Shown here: positions 1 to 7,850 of the stretch, in pieces
Numbering within the stretch: the stretch's first letter is position 1
How the letters are laid out: each line of letters begins with the position of its first letter
DNA from: Hydrogenophaga sp.
Lineage (GTDB): Bacteria; Pseudomonadota; Gammaproteobacteria; Burkholderiales; Burkholderiaceae_C
DNA: 11,826 nt
Assembly (NCBI GenBank): GCA_030684755.1
Contig: JAUXXN010000114.1
Span: 1 to 11,826, forward strand
Direction of reading: 5' to 3'
The notes under the pieces: generated by a model
Told to the model about the DNA's origin: nothing
What the model saw: the letters and a program-made list of their open reading frames with translations, nothing else
The model's database searches: none
Translations under genes and position numbers: made by a program

Positions 1-141
1 CGCATCCTGTTTCAACTCGAATTCTCGGGTTTTTCACGCATTGGATCCAATCCGCTGAAGACACTCAAGGAAAACGTGCCCCGCTACCAGTACCTGCGTG
101 AAGAAATCAACCCGCCGAGCCGGTTCCAACAATATGACTGA
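1..141 (+). CDS. lptD: LPS-assembly protein LptD, C-terminal end (5' part outside window)
   Basis: The first frame is open from base 1 and encodes 46 residues, ending in PPSRFQQYD and a TGA at 139-141. The segment has the pattern of the last beta-strand and tail of LptD (LEFSGFSRIGSNP, then a short tail with a PRYQYLRE stretch). LptD is the outer-membrane beta-barrel that inserts lipopolysaccharide into the outer leaflet. The call also rests on position: lptD directly precedes surA in many Gram-negative bacteria, and here its stop overlaps the surA start by 8 bases. Only about 5% of the protein is visible, so family assignment from the fragment alone would be weak. Confidence 0.8.
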   Translation, partial: RILFQLEFSGFSRIGSNPLKTLKENVPRYQYLREEINPPSRFQQYD

Positions 142-1519
142 TCACCTTTCCTTTTCTACCCACTGGGCCCGCTTGGCCGCCTTGCTTCTGTGTGCGCCAT
201 TGGTCTTGGGTGGCACGGCCACGGCGCAGTCGCTGCGTCCGTCCTCACAGATCAATGCTGTGCGCACAATGACTCCCGCTGGGCCGCAAACCGCTGACTA
301 CATTGTCGTGTTGGTCAATTCCGAGCCGATCACCAACAACGAAGTGCGCCAGCGCGTGTTGCGTGTGGAGCAGCAACTGACCCAGCAAGGCGCTGCCATG
401 CCACCGCGCAGCGAATTGGCTCGCCAAGTGATGGAGCAGCTCGTTGGCGAACGGGCCCAACTTCAGCAAGCCATTGAGCTGGGGTTGCGCGTGGACGAGG
501 CCACCTTGCTGCAGACAGAGCAATCGATTGCCGAGCAAAATCAGTTGAGTCTTGAAGAATTCCGCCGCCGGATGGCAGAACAAGGCATGGACATCAACCG
601 CTTGCGCAGCGACCTGAGCAACCAGATACTGTTGCAACGTGTGCGCGACCTCGAGGTCGAATCCCGGGTGCGTGTCACCGAGGCCGATATCGACGCCTAC
701 ATCCGAGAAAAGCAAGCCAACATCGATCTCAGCCAGCTGGAACTGAATTTGGCGCACGTGCTGGTGCTGGTGCCCGAAGGAGCTACCGAAGAGCAGGTGC
801 GTGAACTGCAGGCACGCGCCCAGGCGGTGGCCGATCGCGCCCGCAGTGGTTTTGACTTTGCAGCGTTGGCCCGTGACTACTCCGATGCGCCAGAGCGTAC
901 CAACGGAGGCGTGTTTGGCATGCGTGCGGCCGACCGCTTGCCGGCCCTGTTTGTTGAGGCTGTCCAGCCGGTGCCTGCTGGTGGCATCGCTGGCCCGTTT
1001 CGCAGCCCTGCAGGCTTCCATGTGCTCAAGGTGCTGGAAAAAAACCAGGCTGGTCTGCCCGAAACGGTGATCACCCAAACCCGGGCCCGCCACATTCTCT
1101 TGCGCACCAGTCCGCAACTCAGCCAAGACGCTGCGCTGGCACGGCTTAGCCAATTGCGCGAACAAGTGACCGGTGGACAGGCCAGCTTTCCAGCGCTCGC
1201 TCGCGAACACAGCCAAGACGGTTCAGCCCGTCAAGGTGGCGATCTCGGTTGGGCGAATCCAGGGCAGTTTGTGCCCGAGTTTGAAGAAGCCATGAACGCC
1301 CTGCGCCCCGGGGAAATCTCCCAGCCTCTGGTTTCGCGTTTTGGTGCCCATCTCATCCGTGTGGACGAACGACGCGACTACACACTGACCCCGCGCGAAC
1401 AACGCGAGGTGGTGCGTGGTCTGGTGCGTGAGCAAAAGGCCGACGATGCGCTGCAAAGCTGGGTACAGGATGTGCGCAGCCGGGCGTTTGTGGAATACCG
1501 CGAAGCGCCCCAGCTGTGA
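134..1519 (+). CDS. surA: SurA, periplasmic chaperone and peptidyl-prolyl isomerase
   Basis: The product has 461 residues, near the family size. SurA escorts outer-membrane proteins, including LptD, through the periplasm. The start is the ATG at 134, inside the lptD stop region (overlap ATGACTGA). A GTG further upstream would add 12 residues before the signal peptide. Residues 1-31 form a signal peptide (Arg13, hydrophobic core [12 protein letters not shown], likely cleavage after ATA at 31). An N-terminal SurA chaperone domain begins near [13 protein letters not shown] and runs to about residue 190. Two parvulin-type isomerase domains follow, about 206-310 (LAHVLVLVP to HVLKVLEK) and 317-415 (ARHILLRT to HLIRVDERR). 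The second keeps the classical parvulin pattern with GGDLGW and FEEAMNAL, so it is the better candidate for isomerase activity. The overlap with lptD suggests translational coupling. rsmA follows after 31 bases. Confidence 0.95.
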   Translation: MTDHLSFSTHWARLAALLLCAPLVLGGTATAQSLRPSSQINAVRTMTPAGPQTADYIVVLVNSEPITNNEVRQRVLRVEQQLTQQGAAMPPRSELARQVMEQLVGERAQLQQAIELGLRVDEATLLQTEQSIAEQNQLSLEEFRRRMAEQGMDINRLRSDLSNQILLQRVRDLEVESRVRVTEADIDAYIREKQANIDLSQLELNLAHVLVLVPEGATEEQVRELQARAQAVADRARSGFDFAALARDYSDAPERTNGGVFGMRAADRLPALFVEAVQPVPAGGIAGPFRSPAGFHVLKVLEKNQAGLPETVITQTRARHILLRTSPQLSQDAALARLSQLREQVTGGQASFPALAREHSQDGSARQGGDLGWANPGQFVPEFEEAMNALRPGEISQPLVSRFGAHLIRVDERRDYTLTPREQREVVRGLVREQKADDALQSWVQDVRSRAFVEYREAPQL

Positions 1520-1537
1520 CACAACACGCCACCAACT

Positions 1538-1550
1538 GCGGGCGCCCCGC
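1538..1550 (+). promoter_or_regulatory. Small hairpin directly against the rsmA start codon
   Basis: The 13 bases GCGGG-CGC-CCCGC can pair as a 5-bp all-GC stem with a 3-base loop ending at the base before the rsmA ATG. No Shine-Dalgarno sequence is visible in the 31-base gap. Inference: the hairpin may limit free initiation and make rsmA translation depend on ribosomes finishing surA. The element is short, and GC-rich DNA produces such pairs by chance. Confidence 0.3.
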
Positions 1551-2369
1551 ATGAAACACATTGCCCGCAAGCGCTTCGGCCAGCACTTCCTGACAGACCA
1601 CGCCATCATCGGCGCCATCGTGGACGCCATTGACCCACAGCGCGGTGACGCCATGGTTGAAATTGGTCCCGGCCTGGCTGCCATGACCCAACCGCTGGTG
1701 GAGCGGCTGGATCACCTCACCGTGATCGAGCTTGACCGCGATCTTGCCACTCGGCTGCGTAGCCATGCGCAACTGGAAGTGATCGAGTCCGATGTGCTCA
1801 AGGTGGATTTCACCGCCTTGGCAGGCCGCTTGTGTTCCGAGGCAACAGGTCGGGGTATCGCTGTTGAGCGACCCAAGCTCCGTGTGGTCGGCAACCTGCC
1901 CTACAACATTTCCACGCCCATTCTGTTTCACCTGTTGGACCATGTGGAGGTGGTTCAAGACCAGCACTTCATGCTGCAAAAAGAAGTGATCGACCGCATG
2001 GTGGCCAGCCCGGCCTCGTCCGATTACAGCCGCCTGTCTGTCATGCTGCAGTGGCGTTACGCCATGAGCAACGTGTTGTTTGTGCCGCCCGAGAGCTTTG
2101 ACCCACCACCGCGCGTGGACAGCGCCATCGTGCGCATGGTGCCGCTGGCCGAGCCGCCCGCGATCGACATCCGGTTGTACGGCGAACTGGTGAAAACCGC
2201 ATTCAGCCAGCGCCGCAAGATCCTGCGCAACACGCTGGGCAAGTGGCTCGAAGCCCGCGGTTTTTCAGGCATGTTCGACGTGCAGCGCCGCGCCGAAGAA
2301 GTGCCGGTACACGAATACGTGGCCCTGTGCCAAGCCGTGCAACTCGCTGCCCCCCACACGCAGGTGTGA
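1551..2369 (+). CDS. rsmA: 16S rRNA (adenine1518/1519-N6)-dimethyltransferase RsmA (KsgA)
   Basis: The product has 272 residues, normal for RsmA. The enzyme adds four methyl groups from S-adenosylmethionine to two adjacent adenines of 16S rRNA helix 45, a late check in small-subunit assembly. The start ATG at 1551 is set by the family's N-terminus ([10 protein letters not shown], residues 7-16); upstream in-frame codons lie inside surA. Motif I is [11 protein letters not shown], the acidic ribose-binding motif follows at VIELDRD, and catalytic motif IV is NLPYN at 115-119. The C-terminal RNA-binding part contains [14 protein letters not shown] and [12 protein letters not shown]. It is probably cotranscribed with lptD and surA. 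In E. coli and Pseudomonas pdxA sits between surA and rsmA; here it is missing. The gene is convergent with the barstar gene downstream. Confidence 0.96.
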   Translation: MKHIARKRFGQHFLTDHAIIGAIVDAIDPQRGDAMVEIGPGLAAMTQPLVERLDHLTVIELDRDLATRLRSHAQLEVIESDVLKVDFTALAGRLCSEATGRGIAVERPKLRVVGNLPYNISTPILFHLLDHVEVVQDQHFMLQKEVIDRMVASPASSDYSRLSVMLQWRYAMSNVLFVPPESFDPPPRVDSAIVRMVPLAEPPAIDIRLYGELVKTAFSQRRKILRNTLGKWLEARGFSGMFDVQRRAEEVPVHEYVALCQAVQLAAPHTQV

Positions 2370-2386
2370 CCCAAACCGCAGGCGTG

Positions 2387-2410
2387 AAAAAGCCGCTGCA
2401 AGCAGCGGCT
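2387..2410 (-). terminator. Rho-independent terminator for the minus-strand RNase-barstar transcript
   Basis: On the minus strand the stem AGCCGCTGC / GCAGCGGCT (2391-2410) is followed by a TTTT run (2390-2387). The innermost bases form the loop, leaving a GC-rich stem of about 7 bp. It lies 122 bases beyond the barstar stop and just past the convergent rsmA stop. In the plus direction the stem is followed by CATCTC with no T-run, so it should act mainly on the minus-strand transcript. Confidence 0.65.
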
Positions 2411-2484
2411 CATCTCAGACCCAGGGCACCGCAGAACTGGCTTTTCCAGGCCACCCGCGGCGCCCCATTGAGGGAGTGACGCCG

Positions 2485-2540
2485 TAGGCGGAGCGCGGGA
2501 TGTTCAGTTCCTGCAGCGCGGGGGGGTAGCCTTTAGGCGG
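2485..2540. repeat. Short GC-rich repeated words between rsmA and the barstar gene
   Basis: TAGGCGG occurs at 2485-2491 and 2534-2540, and AGCGCGGG at 2492-2499 and 2515-2522. The second TAGGCGG overlaps the barstar stop codon. The rest of 2411-2532 shows no open frame with coding character and no RNA gene I recognise. It could be a fragment of a dispersed intergenic element or just GC-rich spacer. Confidence 0.25.
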
Positions 2541-3075
2541 CGTTCAACCAGTACCCGGCATTGAAAGGGCTGCTCATGCGCAGCGCCATGGGGCTCACGT
2601 CCAGCAGCTTATCGGTGGGCATCGGGTCTTCGCTTTCTACTTCAATCTGCTCTTCGGCCTTGGGTGTGCGGGCGACCGAAAATGAATAGAAGCAGCGGAA
2701 TGGAATTTTTCGGTCGCTCCAGTAATCGGCTGCATCACGGAAGATGTCGAGCAGTTGCTCGCGCGCTTCCTTGTCAAACTTGGCGTGGGCCGGAATGTGC
2801 TCCAGCACCACAATGAAACCTGTCTGCGGCCCCGACTTGTGAACCATATCGGTCATGCAGTCGTAGAGCGCGTCAAAGTTTTTGCCGAAGTGGGTGGGCA
2901 AGGTGTACTGGGCAGCTATCAATTCCAACACGTCCTGTTTGCTCTGGGCTTTCGCCAAGTTGGCATACAGAAAATGGTGTCCCAATTGCTCGGCCGAAGC
3001 CTGCAGGTCTTTCACGCCATAGGCGCGAATTGACTGAACGATATTGGGGCGTACGTTACGAAGTGGCGTGTCCAT
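2533..3075 (-). CDS. Barstar-family ribonuclease inhibitor, extended form
   Basis: The product has 180 residues without a signal peptide, so it is probably cytoplasmic. Barstar-family proteins bind and block barnase/RNase Sa-type nucleases. The barstar fold spans about residues 37-134. Its core, LPTHFGKNFDALYDCMT, lines up with barstar helix 2 (LPEYYGENLDALWDC); the nuclease-contacting Asp35 and Asp39 correspond to Asp68 and Asp72. Tyr29 is replaced by His62, and Glu76 corresponds to Asp114 in IFRDAADYW. Classical barstar is about 90 residues; this one adds about 35 N-terminal and 45 C-terminal residues, the tail acidic then hydrophobic (ends GYWLNAA). I chose the ATG at 3075 over a TTG at 3099 because AGAGA lies 7 bases upstream. 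The RNase gene ends 52 bases before it on the same strand, which supports an enzyme-inhibitor pair. Confidence 0.88.
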   Translation of the reverse strand: MDTPLRNVRPNIVQSIRAYGVKDLQASAEQLGHHFLYANLAKAQSKQDVLELIAAQYTLPTHFGKNFDALYDCMTDMVHKSGPQTGFIVVLEHIPAHAKFDKEAREQLLDIFRDAADYWSDRKIPFRCFYSFSVARTPKAEEQIEVESEDPMPTDKLLDVSPMALRMSSPFNAGYWLNAA

Positions 3076-3082
3076 CTCCGCG

Positions 3083-3087
3083 TCTCT
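3083..3087 (-). promoter_or_regulatory. Ribosome binding site deciding the barstar start
   Basis: AGAGA on the minus strand lies 7 bases before the ATG at 3075. The alternative TTG at 3099 has only AT-rich sequence upstream. A GGAG also touches the ATG directly but is too close to act as a Shine-Dalgarno site. Confidence 0.45.
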
Positions 3088-3127
3088 TTCAAAGGTCAAA
3101 GTTAAAAATCTATTGGCTACCCAAGGC

Positions 3128-3562
3128 TCACTGCACGATCAGCTTGAAGCTGTTGTAGTGGTCTTCGGTGTAATAACACGCATCAGGAACTTGTGGCGTG
3201 AAACCCCCGCACACGATCCGTTTGGCCCCTCGGTGCCTCAGGCCCGGTGTGGGTACGGTGTACTCACGGTAAAACCCCCGCTTTTGAATGGGCAGTAAGC
3301 GCTCCCGGTTACCAAACACAGTCCCGTCTTTCTCGTACCGGAAAGGCCCACCTTCGCGGATCTGTTCCATCACCTGCCGCCCTTGGAGGGGCAAACCGGA
3401 CCATGTCACCGAAGCGGTCGCTGTGTCGGGTGATGACGGGGGCACTGGTGCCCGAGCTTGCACCAACGCGGTGCTTAGCATGCCTGTCAGCGCCACAGCA
3501 GCAGCAAGACCAAAAACCCGTTTAACGCGCCAGCTGGTGGACCAGATCCGATTCAGACCCAT
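3128..3562 (-). CDS. Secreted guanyl-specific ribonuclease (RNase Sa/barnase type)
   Basis: The product has 144 residues. It begins with a signal peptide: basic RVKR, hydrophobic VFGLAAAVALTGMLSTALV, likely cleavage after QARA near 38. The mature part matches the microbial N1/T1 ribonuclease family, which cleaves single-stranded RNA after guanosine. Family landmarks run in order: LPLQG, GGPFRYEKDGTVFGNRE, LLP, YREYTVPTPG, RGAKRIVCGG, YYTEDHYNSF. Compared with RNase Sa, the catalytic set is complete: Glu54=Glu100, Arg65=Arg111, Arg69=Arg115, His85=His135. Two cysteines, 118 and 129, sit in the loop before the catalytic His and could form a disulfide. I chose the ATG at 3562 because AGGGA lies 5 bases upstream; a TTG at 3610 would add 16 residues. 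The barstar-family gene follows 52 bases later. The enzyme probably acts in the periplasm or outside the cell; feeding on RNA and attacking competitors are both possible. Confidence 0.92.
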   Translation of the reverse strand: MGLNRIWSTSWRVKRVFGLAAAVALTGMLSTALVQARAPVPPSSPDTATASVTWSGLPLQGRQVMEQIREGGPFRYEKDGTVFGNRERLLPIQKRGFYREYTVPTPGLRHRGAKRIVCGGFTPQVPDACYYTEDHYNSFKLIVQ

Positions 3563-3567
3563 CAAAA

Positions 3568-3572
3568 TCCCT
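3568..3572 (-). promoter_or_regulatory. Ribosome binding site of the ribonuclease gene
   Basis: AGGGA on the minus strand lies 5 bases before the ATG at 3562, with a second GGAG a few bases further up. This decides the start against the upstream TTG at 3610. I could not find a convincing sigma-70 promoter in 3563-3781. The best -35-like hexamer, TTGACT, lies in the arm of the nearby inverted repeat and lacks a good -10. Confidence 0.6.
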
Positions 3573-3605
3573 GCTCCTGATGCAATCAACCCGCCACCTA
3601 CACCA

Positions 3606-3634
3606 GTCAAAAAATGCCAAAGGCGCCTTTTGAC
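3606..3634 (-). other. Imperfect inverted repeat between maeB and the ribonuclease gene
   Basis: The arms GTCAAAA and TTTTGAC (7 bp) enclose an inner GCC-AAA-GGC stem, giving about 10 pairs with a small internal loop. Read on the minus strand, GCC-TTT-GGC is followed by ATTTTTT, so it could terminate maeB transcription. It could also be a control element in the leader of the ribonuclease mRNA. The flanking stretch 3660-3781 is visibly richer in A+T than its surroundings and holds no gene I can support. Confidence 0.3.
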
Positions 3635-3781
3635 CCCGTGTCGGAGGGCGGGTTAACCCTGAAATTCAAGTGCGCTAGTTTGCCTCAAGCGCCACAGAAA
3701 TGCAAGCCGTTGCTGAATAAACAGGCAGGCTTGTACGGAAAATTTGTGGCGGAAAGTTAGCGCTTGCTTTTTTCCAAGTGA

Positions 3782-6082
<2,301 letters not shown>

Positions 6083-6089
6083 GGGCTTG

Positions 6090-6095
6090 TCTCCT
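6090..6095 (-). promoter_or_regulatory. Strong ribosome binding site of maeB
   Basis: AGGAGA on the minus strand, 7 bases before the maeB ATG, is close to a perfect Shine-Dalgarno site. It is the best in the window; most other genes here have weak or no visible sites. It fits a highly translated central-metabolism enzyme. Confidence 0.75.
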
Positions 6096-6133
6096 GACGG
6101 GTCAATTTATTGCAATGTGAAAGCGTGTTGCGC

Positions 6134-6163
6134 ATTCTAAATCTCAAGATGGGAAAACCCTAG
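6134..6163 (-). promoter_or_regulatory. Possible maeB promoter
   Basis: The minus strand holds TAGAAT (6139-6134), 5 of 6 matches to the -10 consensus, about 50 bases before the maeB start. The -35 region 17 bases upstream reads TAGGGT, a poor match, so an activator might be needed or the call is wrong. GGGTTTTCCC, just upstream, could be part of an operator. Nothing else gene-like is seen in 6083-6242. Confidence 0.35.
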
Positions 6164-6242
6164 TCGGTAAAAGTGCGTACTGGTTGCATCGGCTGTGACA
6201 TTTTCAGCAGGAATTGCAGGGTGGGCTGCATGGGCAATAGGC

Positions 6243-7208
6243 TCAAGGCCGCTCACAGGGCACTGCCTGCACCTGGGCAAAGAGCTGTTGTGCATCTTCC
6301 TTGCAGCACAAACCGGTGCCCACGCTCAGCAGAGCAGCCGAACCGGCCGCCACGCCCCAGGCGAAGGCTTCGGCGAGTGGGTGGTGGTGTTGCAGCGCCC
6401 AGACCATACCGCCCACAAAGCTGTCGCCCGCGCCCACCGCGCTGGCTACTTGGATGGGTAGCGGTTGCGCGAACCATGCGCCTTCGCGTGTGACCAGCAG
6501 GGCTCCCAAGTGGCCCATGGTGAGTGCTACCACCTGGGCCTGCCCACCAACGACCAAGGCACGCGCCGCTTTTTCCCATTGCTCGGGAGTCTCCAGCGTT
6601 TGCCCGCTCAGTTCAGACAGTTCTCGCAGGTTGGGCTTGACGAGGTACACGCCCTCGGTCAGTGCTGCGGCCAGTGCCGGTCCCGAGGTGTCGAGCACCA
6701 AGCGTGCGCCGCGCTCTCGACACAGGCGTGCCAGTTGGGCGTCAAAGTCTGGCGGAACACCGGGCGGCAAGCTGCCGCTGGCCACCAACAGATCGGGGAA
6801 ATCGGGCATGTTTTGCAAATACTGCAAACAGGCTTGCCATTCGGCGTCGCTCAACCGGGGCCCGGGCATGACAAAGCGGTATTCGGCGCCCGTGCTGTGT
6901 TCGTGCACCGTGAAGCTGACCCGGGTTTCACCGGCGATGGGCAAAAAAATGCCGTGCATGCCTTCCTGTGCCATGCGGGTCTGCAACCACTGACCCGACG
7001 AGCCGCCGGTGGGGCACAGCGCGGTGCAATGACCGCCCAGGCGGGCCAACACGCGTGCCACGTTGATACCGCCGCCACCCGCGTCGTGCAGCGTGTCGCC
7101 ACAGCGCAGTTTGTGGGTGGGCACCACGCGCTCGGTTTCGGTGGCCAAGTCCACCGAGGGGTTCATGGTGAGACAGAGGATGCGCAGGGGAGGTGAAGGG
7201 GTGTGCAT
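6243..7208 (-). CDS. pfkB: Pfk-2-type 6-phosphofructokinase (PfkB sugar kinase family)
   Basis: The product has 321 residues (E. coli Pfk-2 has 309). It is a ribokinase-fold enzyme predicted to phosphorylate fructose 6-phosphate to fructose 1,6-bisphosphate with ATP. Similarity to E. coli PfkB runs throughout: TMNPSVDLAT at 14-23, KLRC, GGGGINVAR at 44-52, YRFVMPGP, SGSLPPGV, KPN at 191-193, VGAGDS with the catalytic Asp262, and GTGLCCKEDAQQLFA near the end (GTRLCSHDDTQKIYA in E. coli). The match in YRFVMPG and the C-terminus favours Pfk-2 over FruK or LacC, but fructose 1-phosphate or tagatose 6-phosphate cannot be excluded from sequence. I chose the ATG at 7208; an upstream start at 7295 would overlap the MOSC gene and add an unrelated leader. 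The ribosome site is weak. It lies 40 bases after the MOSC gene and is probably cotranscribed with it. Confidence 0.88.
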   Translation of the reverse strand: MHTPSPPLRILCLTMNPSVDLATETERVVPTHKLRCGDTLHDAGGGGINVARVLARLGGHCTALCPTGGSSGQWLQTRMAQEGMHGIFLPIAGETRVSFTVHEHSTGAEYRFVMPGPRLSDAEWQACLQYLQNMPDFPDLLVASGSLPPGVPPDFDAQLARLCRERGARLVLDTSGPALAAALTEGVYLVKPNLRELSELSGQTLETPEQWEKAARALVVGGQAQVVALTMGHLGALLVTREGAWFAQPLPIQVASAVGAGDSFVGGMVWALQHHHPLAEAFAWGVAAGSAALLSVGTGLCCKEDAQQLFAQVQAVPCERP

Positions 7209-7248
7209 GCGGTGCTTTTTACTGCAAAACGATCCGTTGGCGGGTGAC

Positions 7249-7824
7249 TCAACGCAGGTGTTTGAGGCGCTTGGCCGCAAACGCGTCAAGCACATTCAGA
7301 CCACGCACGCCGGGTTGCAAACTGAAGACTTGCCCAGCCTCCATACTGCCAGCATGCACCACGGACATGTAAAAGCCGGGACAGGCGTGTTGCATCATCA
7401 GCCGCCCTGCCTGTGGCAAGCCCACAACAGCGTTGAACTTGAAGCAGGGTTCGCGCGGCGCCGTCACACGCAGCACGCAATCGGGGAAGTGCAGGGTGTC
7501 GCCGATCCACACCTCGCGCTCCATCAGGCCGGTCAAGCTCAGGTTTTCTCCCATGTAGCCGGGCGGCAAAACCTCGTCAAACAGGGTGACGCCGTGGGCG
7601 CGCCGTTGCGCTTGCCAAAAGGGCAGGTGTTCGCTGGGGTAGGCGTACACCGCTTTGTCCAGCCCGCCATGCACGCTGGGGTCGGCTTGCTCGTCGCCTT
7701 GCAGACCCAGCCGCCCCACCTGCACCGATCCAACCACCGCCGATTTTCCGATGGCCGATAAAAAGTTGCGGCTGCCCACCCGCAGTGGTCGAGCCGTGCC
7801 TGTGTTGACGCTGAGAATCTGCAC
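7249..7824 (-). CDS. MOSC-domain protein, YiiM-like
   Basis: The product has 191 residues. MOSC domains are related to the C-terminal part of molybdenum-cofactor sulfurase; E. coli YiiM takes part in reducing N-hydroxylated purines such as 6-hydroxylaminopurine. The pattern follows YiiM: LGLEGDEQA-like LGLQGDEQADPSVHGGLDKAV, YPSEHLPFW, YMGENLSLTGL, VWIGDTL, and the Cys motif PREPCFKFN (PRSPCYKLN in YiiM), whose Cys is the proposed sulfur or cofactor carrier. It is shorter than YiiM (224 residues) at the C-terminus, where YiiM has an extra helical segment. The start is a GTG at 7824; no ATG or clear ribosome site is available, and 26 bases separate it from pepP, so coupling to pepP is likely. 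Substrate and partner are not shown by the sequence. Confidence 0.85.
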   Translation of the reverse strand: MQILSVNTGTARPLRVGSRNFLSAIGKSAVVGSVQVGRLGLQGDEQADPSVHGGLDKAVYAYPSEHLPFWQAQRRAHGVTLFDEVLPPGYMGENLSLTGLMEREVWIGDTLHFPDCVLRVTAPREPCFKFNAVVGLPQAGRLMMQHACPGFYMSVVHAGSMEAGQVFSLQPGVRGLNVLDAFAAKRLKHLR

Positions 7825-7850
7825 AGTTTGTGGTGGTGGGTTGAAGCTGG

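Noticed and set aside
245..1216. Minus-strand open frame of 323 codons inside surA
   Set aside because: Shadow of surA; composition is typical of antisense translation and no family motif is seen.
3563..3610. TTG start adding 16 residues to the ribonuclease
   Set aside because: The ATG at 3562 has a good ribosome site and gives a normal signal peptide; the added residues would precede it without family support.
6155..6170. GGGTTTTCCC upstream of maeB as an operator
   Set aside because: It is not a true inverted repeat beyond three GC pairs, and no regulator or second copy is visible; kept only as a remark in the maeB promoter entry.
7063..7761. Plus-strand open frame of 232 codons across pfkB and the MOSC gene
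   Set aside because: It overlaps two well-supported minus-strand genes and resembles no protein I know.
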